A stretch of DNA of 22,723 nucleotides. Source: Bigelowiella natans CCMP2755. Taxonomy: Eukaryota; Cercozoa; Chlorarachniophyceae. A model generated the notes under the pieces. That model saw only the letters and a list, made by a program, of their open reading frames with translations. It did not search any database and was not told the DNA's origin. Shown one piece after another: positions 9,907-20,298 of this stretch (within the stretch, counting starts at the first letter, position 1; each line of letters starts with the position of its first letter). The position numbers were made by a program, and so were the translations under genes. The stretch is taken from the NCBI GenBank assembly GCA_000320545.1, contig ADNK01000184.1:22501-45223 (forward strand). Direction: 5' to 3'.

Positions 9907-11583
9907 TTGCTTACTACTACCCCACACAGTTACTCGAGGCTCCCACGCCAGGTTCTTAAAAGCTGTCTTCTGTATTCGAACCCCCCTCTCTCAACGCGGT
10001 GTTGGGGCAGAATGCAGAGACGACTCTTCAAGTTGGGAAGGCGCTCTGTGAGAGCTTTCTGCAGAACCCTACCAAATTAAATTAAGACACAGGAATATGC
10101 CAATCAAATGTTATTTTTCTACAAATGGAGCATATTTATGGTATTTAAGATACATTTCCGTATTTCTCAGTGTATATGGAAAGCATTCGATATAATGACA
10201 GTCCGCGGGTGGGAAGAGAACCTTATTGGCTGAACACTTATGTGGGATAATTCATCGGGTCAAATTTAAGATCATACATAATCGAGGTGTAGTTTACTAG
10301 ATTTATTACAATTATGCATTCCGTAATGTTAATTCATACAAATATTGTCATTGATTTTACCAATTAAAATGATTTTAAATCTCCAATACTTGCATTCAGA
10401 CCTTGACAAGACTTGGGCAAGAAATGCGTTTTGTTTCGGGTCGTAGTTTAAAAACACATTGTGTTTAATCATTATCCTTCAAAGATTTTGCTTCGTTTAT
10501 TCAGGATAGAGGCTACTGGTAGTTTCGTGTGGTTCAACTGATAAATGATCACGATTTCTATAAATGTAATGCTTTTATGGACATATCTTTGCAAATTATG
10601 ATGTCGTAGAATTTAGCTGCTCTGTTTGCAGTGGGAATGTGACTTATTCTTAAAAGATTTGTGCTTGTATCAGGCCCAACAATGCCAGATATTGCAGTTC
10701 TGTCAGACAATAAATCTTGAATTGAAGGACGAAACAATAAATTTTTATTCGCATAATTACGATATATTTTGAGGAAATTCTTTGATTGAATATCTCGTAA
10801 AGACTTTAAATTTTAAATAAACAATGACCTCTTCAGCCACATAATGCCAATTACGCCTTTGATGCTCACTCAAAATTCCTGTCATCATGTCAGATAAGTA
10901 TACCCGCAAACAGCAAAAAGCTACACGTCAAAACAATTTTATTCTAAGATCTGAAAGTCCTCACAGGTTTCCGTGGTGAAGATAGTTTGTTCAATCTGTA
11001 ACGTAAGGGACATCCATCCTGCGTCAACAATCACCAAATGTCTCTATTTGAATTGGCTCTTCCCCATGGCGAACATCTGCGTTTTGCGTATGTCGCCCGT
11101 TTCTTTCGGTTTCCATGACATCGAGTAACTTCCTCAAACGAAGTGTTTTCCCTGTCATCGAACGCTCGTCGCTCATTTGATCTACCGGTAGATCATGTCA
11201 TCACAAGAGGTGTCGCATAGATGTTTCCCCATTGAAAAATATCATGCGACAATGAATCAGCCTACGACGTTTTCCTTCTTCTTTAAGTATTCTTGCCGAA
11301 TGTGATGGCCTGTCGGAAGCGTGGAATCACCTACGTTTTTCTCGATTATTTTATCTATCGGTTCACTGCATCCTTCTCCATCCCCCCGCTTCTATCCCAC
11401 TGCATACTTTTATGTTGATTGGGCGCGGGGGATAAGTTTTGAATTTTCCAACGAAATCGACGAAGAGAAAGAAGAATGGAGTCTTACGTGCTTGTAGACC
11501 AGGGAGAAATGGTGTCTTGAAGCCTATTCTTCTTCTACAAGAATCTCGCTATTATTCAAGGGTCGAAGTTCGCTTAGCCGACA
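9907..11583. other. Divergent AT-rich spacer
   Basis: This spacer separates the 5' ends of the phosphatase gene (minus) and the Rho GEF gene (plus), so it should hold both promoters. I see no exon in it. The middle (about 10070-10950) is strongly AT-rich; the right part (10950-11440) is more balanced and carries an 18-bp palindrome at 11178-11195. No clear TATA element or other core promoter motif could be assigned. Confidence 0.6.
11178..11195. promoter_or_regulatory. 18-bp perfect palindrome upstream of the Rho GEF
   Basis: TGATCTACCGGTAGATCA reads the same on both strands and lies about 390 bp upstream of the proposed Rho GEF start codon. It could bind a dimeric factor; this is inference, since perfect palindromes of this size are uncommon but can arise by chance. 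Confidence 0.35.
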
Positions 11584-11733
11584 ATGTCGAGTGGACAGCA
11601 GTTGAGGGACCGGATGAAATCTATCCTCGGATTAGTACTCGATCAAGAGGTTAGCTATGTACTACTTTCAGTACTTCAATTTGTATTAATAGTGTGCGTG
11701 GGGAGGTAGTCTGTGTGTGTTTCGAGCATTAGA

Positions 11734-11774
<41 letters not shown>

Positions 11775-12334
11775 GTGCTTCGGAAAGGGGAAAAACTGAG
11801 GTTTTGCCATTGTAATAACGCATATCAGGAACACTATTTGAAGAAATTAAACACATTTAGGGAGCATTTTTCCAAACCACTGAGGAAGAAGCGCTTCGCC
11901 GTCATGCATGTAAGTAATTTTCTGGAATACTGTTATTTTCCCATTTTGAATATCTACGAAGACCACTCTGCTACATCCCTCGCCCAGAAAACTAGCTCGG
12001 TCATCTTATTCTCCCTCATTAACCGCATCGCGACTCTCGAGGAACATTTCGTCCGCAAAATAAGCCAGGTTACACCTATCGTATGTGATACGTTGTAAAT
12101 AGTGCGAATTTGCATCGCCAGATACTTGTGGTCAGCCTAATGTAATTGTGCACCCAGAACCTCGGACTAATCGATATGGGACGGAAAAAGTACCGTAGCG
12201 AGAGGGGTGTATTACGTATTGCTGGTCTCTTCATCCAGTAAGAATGCGACAACAAACTCTTATCATATGTGCCCCTTCTTTGATGAACGTTTTCTCTCAC
12301 TCCAGAATATATTCTGTCGTCTGTCCGTTCGTCC

Positions 12335-12376
<42 letters not shown>

Positions 12377-12890
12377 AATTGGTAGTAGCAAAGCCTTTAC
12401 CCCACCCCCACCCCCCCTCTCTCTCTCTGACTCACTCCTACCCATTTTCTTCCAGACATGCGCCTCTGTTCGGCCTGTACAGCCGATACGCGCTGTTGCT
12501 TCCAGAGGTCTCGATTCTTCTCAAACTGGCACGTGAGGACAACGAGGAGTTCTCCGACTTTCTGAAAGAATGCGAACAGCGCGCTAGTGGCGACCAGGGC
12601 AAACCACGGAGAATATCAAACTGGCTACTGGCTCAGCTGAAGGACTTGAGCAAGTACACAGAATACCTTGCGGACATTGTCAAGGACGATAGCGTTGACG
12701 ATGAGGGTGAAGCTTTCGCCGCCATCGAGAGAGCCCAGCAGATGCTACGTCGGTCCTCTCTTGATATCAAGGAGTCGCAAGAGGTGTTTCGTGTTATGAT
12801 AACAAGCATTTATGTGATCTAGTGTAATACCTATACCACACACATACCCTCGGAGCATACGATAAACTACGCAAGTTGATTATTTTCTTG

Positions 12891-12935
<45 letters not shown>

Positions 12936-15605
12936 TTTATATTTATTTATTATATATCATGATGATAGGTGTATGAGAACGAAAAGAGGGTAAACGAGAT
13001 CCAGGATCGCTATCGAGGCTCCGTAATCAAGGTCTCCAAGCCGGGGAGGGTTCTCCACTTGAAGGTAAAGGCGACAAAGATCTCAAAGCACAACAACAAG
13101 AAAGAATACACGTTCTTGCTGTTCAACGATACGCTCATGTACGCCTCGGAGAAGAAGATTCACGCCGACTACTTGCTTTGCAACATCGGGAGTGAAGATC
13201 TTCCGGAGGACACCAAGCTCGGTGAGGCGGCATTGTTATTGAATGAATGCGAAATCTAATACGATGAGAACGAATGCATATAGACGCTTGGTCCTTTACC
13301 AATTCAAATATTACCGTATTTCACCACGTTTGAATGCCGTGAATTATCAGCAAACATGCCATAGAATTATCACCTTCGCAACTGACTCGGCTTTTCCACC
13401 TCCTCCATTAACTGCTCCATCAAAACAGGAATCTGCACGAGAGACAAGGCATTCATTGTTGAATTTTCTTGCAAGAAGACCCGTGATGAGTGGCGACGTA
13501 CGCTCAACGCCCTTGTTCGTCAAAATAGGTTGCTTCGCACTGGCACTACCGAACCCATCTCAGGACTTTATAAAGTTTGGGATCAGACTAAGACATGTTC
13601 CGTGTGTAAAAAAAGAGTCGGCTACATCTTCTCGCGCCTATTTCATTGCCATGAGTGTGGTCGCGTTGTGTGTGCTAAATGCTCGATGCATCGCGTGGAG
13701 CGATGGAGGCTTCGTGGGGGCAGTTCTTTCCCTAATAGCGCGCGATTCAGTGGAACGAGCAACGAGCAGGAAGGCCAGCGTGTGTGTGACGTGTGCATGA
13801 AGGAGATCAAGGCCGCGGAAGAGAATGGCGACAAACGCGACGTTACAGTTTCGCAACTTGAGGAATTTCAGATTTACTCGCCGAAAAGCTCGATAAAATT
13901 ACGCAACATGTGGACAATCAACAAGGATCAGTCGAGTAATGTGAATGTGAATAGCAGCACGGGCCAGGGGATGGACACCGATGCGGAGAAAGGGTAAAAA
14001 GATAACTACCACAGCATGCGAAAGCTAAATCTTTACCCCCATTCTGCCCCAATTACATCAAAATAAATATTACACGTATTATCGATTGTCCTTCCTCTCC
14101 ACAGGGTTTTATTCCGATATTGATAATGACTCAATAAATCTATTGCCCCCCCCGCTGTCACACAGGATGTCTGACACAAATTCAAATCGGACTCCTCGTT
14201 CTGAAGGGAAGAGCTCTTGCAGAAAGAGCGAGCCTGTCGCAGATACTTCCAGTTTCAAGTCTTCCCAAGCTCGACGCGGCAGCGACACAACGGACGGACA
14301 GGACGAAGAAATAACGTTTGGCTCCGAAGCCGGGCTCGAGAAGAAGGAGAAGAAAGAAAGGAACATCACAAAGCGTTTCGCCGTTGCAAAGCAGATGCTT
14401 GATGAAGAGACGGAGTACGTTCGCCTGCTCCGGAGCACTGTGCGTTCAATCGTCCGTTCAACCCTGCATCAAACACGAACAGGCGAGCTGCGGGATTTCC
14501 CTGCACACATGATTCTCTTCCTCGACGGGCTGGAGCAGATCTACGTCATCAATCTTCAGTTTCTGCAGGATCTTCAGATGCGCGTAAACACGTGGTATCA
14601 GCAGCAGCCGCTTGGCGAGCTGTTCCTGCAGCTCGGGCCACTTGTGCTGCTCTACCAGGACTATTTATTTCTCTACCCCGCGTTCTTAGACCTCCGCACA
14701 GACAACACGTGGCGCTCGTGGTTCAAGCACATCGAGGAGAAACTAGACGGTCAACTGGAGGTGTCCTTCCTGCGTCCCTTCAACCGACTGATGCAGTATC
14801 TGGCCTTAGCCAAGGAGCTGGAGAACGTCACCCCCAAGCTTCATCACGATCATGCCCACCTTCGTGAAGCTATAAATCTCCTCGAGCCAGTTGTTAGCAC
14901 CATGCGATGCGCTTTGAGAGACCATCTAGAGAAGGACAGTGGCAGTGACGATACAAACACGTGTGATACAAAATCATCAATACAGACACGCATTGTCTTT
15001 CGCGAGCCGGCGTCGTCCGAGTCAAAGAGGAATACCAATGGGAGCAAGCCCCCCCCCCCCCCCCAACCAACAATGCCACGCCCAGAAGTACGAGGTGGTA
15101 CCGCAACAGCACTACGTGGAGAGCAGCCAAAGCCTTCTTCCCACCATAGCGGCAGCAGCAGCAGCAGCAGCAGCCCTCCATCACAGCCACTTACTAGCGA
15201 AAAGTTCTCATCACCGCAGAAGAATAATCCGAAGGAGCGTGTACATCGGAAAGAGGACTGCCATGAGCTTCCAAGAGCATCGTATCAGCATGCAGGCTTC
15301 AAGATTGAAAGAGAATGTGGAGATCATCGTCGCCGCGGTGGTTCTTCTCCAGGATCATCACCAGCATTGCAAAATGTCGGCATTCATCTCAGAATCGATA
15401 CGGGTGCGAGTAGAGATTTGCCCGGGGAGACAACGCATAGAACCCTACTCCGCTCACCTGCGAATTCGCTAAACCCGGCTGTTGGCTCCCCGCTTTCGTA
15501 ATTGGCAATGATGATGATGATGATGTGATGGTGAAGATGGTGATGATGATACAGAAGAGAGCAGTGTGTGATTGTGTGTGATTGTGTGATTGTGTGTGAT
15601 CGTGT

Positions 15606-15648
<43 letters not shown>

Positions 15649-16279
15649 CGAGAGAGAGAGAGAGCGAGAGAGAGAGAGAGAGAGGGCGGGGCGGGGGCGG
15701 AGGGGAGGAGAAAGGGGGAAATAGGTAGCTGAAAGCATGCTACATATATCAAAACTCGAACGACAAGATATCTCATCAGCAGCAAGAACTTCATATCATT
15801 CACACGTCCATTTTCAAGGGCTTAAAATTAAACGTGAAACGCTCATTCCCTGATGCTTCTTTTTCCTCTTTCTCCCATCCTCCTCTTCATGGGCACTACA
15901 AACAGTTCTTTGCCGCACACACCTGTCACTTCGCCTGCAAGGCCCTCCTCAGTCTCGAGCTACGGCACAGCCTCTACAAACACGAGAATCGAACGAGCCA
16001 CGTCTGCCCCTGGGCCTTATAATCCAAGATTGCAAGCTGCAAGTGAGCTCTTCCAGGGCGCCGCACACCTCTTCCAATCCGAACCGCCGCCCCTTCCGGT
16101 CTTAAGAATAAGCATAATTACTATTGTGTCAAGGAGGGGGGGGGACGGTTACTGCATTTTTTGGTGGCTAATATTGGTGGTTTAAGGTTTTGCATTCTCG
16201 TACATACCGCTATGGCTTCATTGTGGTGAATTTGAGTGCCACGTGCAATTGCTGCTTGCGTTGGCTGTGAGCTTCCTCA

Positions 16280-16335
<56 letters not shown>

Positions 16336-16618
16336 CACTCAGAGCGAGCCGCGTCCTTCACAGATGGGAAAGAGGCCAGGAAGAATATCTGGGAGCGTAG
16401 GGAGGAGATCTCGCCGTAGTAGCGATTATTCCACGAGTAGCTCTGTGTCTTCACGTAAGTTGTCAATAGTATCAGTCAGCTGAACATCAACCGCACATGA
16501 TTTCTCCGTACGTCCCCGCCTCTTGCCTCTCTGTTTCTCCATCATTTCCTCCTTCCTCTTCCCCCCCCCTCCTATCTGTATATTCTTTCGAACATCTCTT
16601 TTAGCTTCCTTCTTTCTA

Positions 16619-16662
<44 letters not shown>

Positions 16663-17649
16663 TGTGATTCCTACTAATGTACGTGGTTATCAACCGTCAA
16701 TGCTGTCCTCCTCCTCCTCCTCCTCTCCTCCTCCTCCTCCTCCTCCTCCTTCTAAATGGCAGGATCTTTTTCCCAGTCGTCAACATCTCCAATGCCATTA
16801 CACTTGCGGCGTGGGAACCCGCTAGGCGTTGTTCTGGAGGACGACGACGATTTCCCCGATTTTGCAAGCGAGGAGGTGCAACCATCATCCCCCACGCACA
16901 GCAGGAAAGAACGAAGGAGAGCAAAGAGCACCTCTCAGATAACATCATCGACGGCGGTGGGAGCAGGGGAAAACGACCACAAAAAGGCCCATTCAGCCTC
17001 CCCGTCGCGACGGCGGAGTGAGCGTCGTAATCGCCGTAGTCGTCGTTCGCCAGGATCTAGCATTTCGTCCTACAAGAACAACTTCGTACTCATGGCACCC
17101 GCGGGTTCTCAGTCGTCACCGTTGGAGACGAATCTGATCGATATGCTCACTGCAACGTCCTCGAGTCGGGGAGGCACAGCAGATGTAGTAAATCGTGATG
17201 GCTTAGGACATGCTTGTCCCCAGCCTGTTGTTCGTCCAAACAACGACGTTAGAGCGCCGCCTGTGACGATGATCTCGACAGAACTGAAAGCACTTGCGGG
17301 GGGTGGGGAGGAGGAGGCCAGGAAGGCGTCATCATCATCTGGTTTATACACACCACGCCCTCCGAAAGGTCTTCCTCCCTCGCATCTGATTCCTGTTACA
17401 AGACGCGGCAGATCGGAGTCTAGGGGGGGGAAGAGAAAACCACAACTTCCGCCAAATCCACGGCCATCCTCAGACAACCTTACCTACCATAGGAAGATTA
17501 GGAGCAGCCTTACGTCGTCCTGCGGGGATGGTGCGATCTTGTTGGACGCCAAAACAAAAGTAGAGCTGGGAAAGTCGATTGAGTTTGAGGACGCAATTGG
17601 AAAGCCAATAACAGGAAAAGCCGCCACCCTTCTCGGGCTGAGACATTAA
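11584..17649 (+). CDS. Rho guanine nucleotide exchange factor, DH-PH-FYVE-DH
   Basis: A complete eleven-exon gene of 1335 aa; all phases close. Exons: 11584-11649, 11829-11913, 11962-12068, 12158-12237, 12456-12783, 12969-13221, 13429-13993, 14166-15497, 15906-16098, 16343-16454, 16763-17649. It should load GTP on Rho-family GTPases at membranes. A first DH domain spans about residues 5-215 and is divergent in its third conserved region (WLLAQLKDLSKYTEYLADIV). A PH domain spans about 230-340 (YTFLLFNDTLMYAS; DEWRRTLNALV). A FYVE-like finger spans 357-430, starting VWDQTKTCSVC, with eight Cys at 363, 366, 380, 383, 388, 391, 426 and 429. A second DH domain spans about 562-752, with a better third region (FLRPFNRLMQYLALAKEL). 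The tail (about 755-1335) is low-complexity, rich in Ser, Pro and Arg. Animal FGD proteins run DH-PH-FYVE-PH; here the second PH is absent and a second DH follows the finger. The first exon rests on frame logic and is slightly less certain. Confidence 0.88.
11735..11773. repeat. GT microsatellite in intron 1 of the Rho GEF
   Basis: About 38 bp of alternating TG lies 85 bp after the donor at 11650 and 55 bp before the acceptor. Confidence 0.9.
12336..12430. repeat. GT repeat and C-rich/CT tract before an acceptor
   Basis: A GT run (12336-12372) is followed by a C-rich and CT-rich stretch (about 12400-12430), upstream of the acceptor at 12455. The second part probably serves as polypyrimidine tract. 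Confidence 0.85.
12892..12932. repeat. TA microsatellite in intron 5 of the Rho GEF
   Basis: About 40 bp of pure TA lies 36 bp before the acceptor at 12968. This intron has a weak pyrimidine tract. Confidence 0.9.
15049..15064 (+). repeat. C16 homopolymer inside a coding exon
   Basis: Sixteen consecutive C encode a proline run after the second DH domain of the Rho GEF. A shift of one base would enter another frame that stays open for about 135 codons, to 15472. The chosen frame is supported because it joins the next exon in phase at donor 15498. Confidence 0.9.
15149..15175 (+). repeat. AGC repeat encoding a serine run
   Basis: A run of AGC triplets encodes seven or eight Ser residues in the low-complexity tail of the Rho GEF. 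The other frame would encode poly-Ala. Confidence 0.8.
15508..15684. repeat. Compound GAT, TG and GA microsatellites in an intron
   Basis: GAT triplets (about 15508-15550), interrupted TGTGATTG units (about 15565-15610), a pure TG run (about 15610-15644) and a GA run (about 15651-15684) follow the donor at 15498 within the 408-bp intron before exon 9 of the Rho GEF. Confidence 0.85.
16283..16334. repeat. CT then CA repeat abutting an acceptor
   Basis: A CT run (16283-16315) passes into a CA run (to 16334), ending 8 bp before the acceptor AG at 16341-16342. The microsatellite is effectively the polypyrimidine tract of this intron. Confidence 0.88.
16619..16751. repeat. GA repeat and TCC repeat before the last exon
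   Basis: A GA run (16619-16660) and a CTC/TCC run (about 16706-16751) occupy the intron before the last Rho GEF exon. The TCC run ends about 11 bp before the acceptor at 16762, so it supplies the polypyrimidine tract. Confidence 0.88.
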
Positions 17650-18242
17650 TGAGTATAGGATTGGGAGAAAATGATAAGAGAGAGTAACATAGAAAAGAAT
17701 GTACATGCCGACACTATAAACGATTTCCAATGAAAGATGTAGAACGAAGTTTGAATCATGCGGCGATAGTAGGTTCCAGTTTGCGCACCAACTACGCCCC
17801 TGTGCGCGGCCCTTGCTAAAGCACATATTCGGTAGTGTATGGCATGCGATGCGTGTATGTGGCATTATGACAACGTGGAACTCACATTTCCACATGACAT
17901 GAACAGCTACGCAGCATTGAGCCAAATGCGATGAGTGGATAAATTTGACCACAAGATGTAAATACATATGCATACTCTATAATACACATGCTAGCATGTG
18001 TATGCATTTCAAGCATGTTGTTGTGCAATGCTAGAATGGCGTGCAGTCATGCAGTGCCGCAGTGACATAAGCATAGCATGTGACATCACGCTGTACTCGC
18101 GTCAGCTGCACATTAGCCATTGAATCGAAACGTGCTGCATTAGGGTTTAGCCGTGCGCGACGTGCGTGCTTGCGTGTTTGTTTGTTTGTCTTCATATGCC
18201 TTTTTCATTATATGCGTAAATTAAGCATCTTCATCATCATCA
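17650..18242. other. Convergent spacer between the Rho GEF and the dynein chain gene
   Basis: The two genes end towards each other, leaving about 590 bp. No exon is visible. I found no clear AATAAA signal just after either stop. Most of the space is taken by a compositional island (about 17800-18180). Confidence 0.65.
17800..18180. repeat. Alternating purine-pyrimidine island 3 with 22-bp palindrome
   Basis: Dense GCATG, ATGC, TGCA and GTGTG words fill this convergent spacer. A perfect 22-bp palindrome lies at 17982-18003, with core ACACATGCTAGCATGTGT. Its centre ATGCTAGCAT is shared with the palindrome of island 2. The 12-mer GCATAGCATGTG at 18071-18082 matches island 2 exactly. Confidence 0.6.
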
Positions 18243-19256
18243 TCATGTCTTTCCGCCCGCAGCGGCCATCTTGCGTGCAAGGGCATTGCCTCTTTGCATC
18301 TGCTTGACCTGAACGTTCTTCTGCGTGAGCATCGTATCTACTGCTGCCTCAGGATCTAACTCTACATTGTTGCTATCCTCGGCCCTCATTTCAGCTGCCG
18401 ACTTGCTCGGAGACTTCGGGAAGGTCTCTCTGTACGTCGAGAGCCAGTCATCTAATAGGGTTTTTGCGTTGTATCTTGGAAGATTGGATGGAGTGCCGAT
18501 TTCTTTCAACGAGTCTTCCCTAAAAGGGAGAAGAGATGCACACCAAAACGAAAATGTTACGACATGAAGCAATGGTCGGTGTGATTTAGCTAGCACCCGA
18601 AAACTACAATGATCGAGTATGAATGTGTGTAGGGTGCACACAGCTACTTCACACAGCAAGTGTGGAGCACAAGAAAACACATGCATTTAAGTGCTGCAAA
18701 ACACAGAGTCGTAATCGTCTTAAAATGGAAGAAATAGCACCCCATGGAGATACTGACGGCCTCGAGGTCTTTGATGTTCATGGGGACCGCATCCTTCTTT
18801 CGCAATCTTTTACTTTCTTTCTCCTCCTCCCCTCGTTGAATCCGCTGTAGTTTCGCGAGATGTGCTAGCAGAGCTTGTCGCGTACTAAATATTGTGATTT
18901 TGGAATTTTCAGTTCGAAACCGTTCGAATCGAATCAGATAGCTCTTCTTTACAATATTACCCCGACACAGATTTGTCCACATATACGAGCCCGGCACCAT
19001 TACAATGAGCAATTGCACGCAGCGTTCTAGCAGCCACGCGAAGCTTTTCAACACCAACTATGGAAGTAGAGAGAGAGTGGAGAGAAAAGAAGAGATCGGC
19101 GCGGGATTAGAGGGGGGGGGGGGGGGGGGGGGCGGACTAGTCCTTATCTAGGGCTACAGCGCAAGAATGAAACATTGCGTTTGCTATTTTGTTCCGAATG
19201 ATAAAACGACAATCAAGGGGCGAGTATTGTGAGAGAGGAGGAGTTAGGTCATAATC

Positions 19257-19325
<69 letters not shown>

Positions 19326-19972
19326 CATTTATGAGTACCATTCTTGAATTTGTCAAATTTATTGGCGACGATGAGCAGGGGTATGGAGCAGATGCGTTTC
19401 TGAAGCGCCAATGCATCCTGGTGCTTTTCCCCTAGTCTTGCTTGCGCCCTCTCCATCAGCTGATAGAATATTTTCATTAGGATACTAATCGACAACGCGG
19501 TAATGAAGTTGCATGGCAGTTGTTTGGCAGTTGTTTGCGTGTTTTTACGTGTGGATGTGTGGTGTGTGTGTGTGTGTGTGTGCGTGTGTTTGTGTGTGTT
19601 AATGTGTGTACGTGTGGTTCTGGATGTACCATTTTGGGAACGCGTGGCTTTTTCTGCGCTACTTTGTCTAATATCTCGCGAACTCGACGCCTGCACATGA
19701 GAACATACATTGGCGTCAAATAGGACAGCATTACACAGAAACACAACCGCACACACGCAAGAGCATCCTGATGTGTTCTTACGTGGCAGCCCTGAGCCAG
19801 AAGTTAAGGTCATCTATCATCTCGCAGGGCTTCGATAGGTCCACAACAATGATTATGCCAGATTTTGGCACGGTTTCAGCGTTCACAGCGATGTCTAGCA
19901 ACTTCGCCAAACCCCTTCCTGCCGTTATAGGTGGTAAATAGTTGATGTTCTTCATCGTAAACATATGTATAC

Positions 19973-20027
<55 letters not shown>

Positions 20028-20146
20028 GTTAGGTAGGGGGGGGGGGGGGGGAGATGACGGACCTACCCGTACCGTTCCCAGATGTGGGACACTTTCCCAT
20101 TGGAAGTAGAGCCTTGTCGCAGGTATCTTTTTGCAGATCCGTGGAC

Positions 20147-20183
<37 letters not shown>

Positions 20184-20254
20184 TGTAAATAATGAAAGTA
20201 TTGTTTGTGATAATAGCTTTCTGTAATATATCCAAGTGTGTGTGTTCAAAAGTG

Positions 20255-20298
<44 letters not shown>

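Noticed and set aside
9968-9985. GGTTCGAATAC on the minus strand, like a tRNA B box
   Set aside because: No A box, acceptor stem or anticodon arm can be placed around it.
14939-15472. 177-codon frame overlapping the Rho GEF exon, rich in Ala and His
   Set aside because: Kept only as a slippage observation; the other frame continues the DH2 exon and joins the next exon in phase.
18325-18567. 80-codon plus-strand frame
   Set aside because: It is antisense to the last exon of the dynein chain gene, which has family-specific C-terminal motifs.
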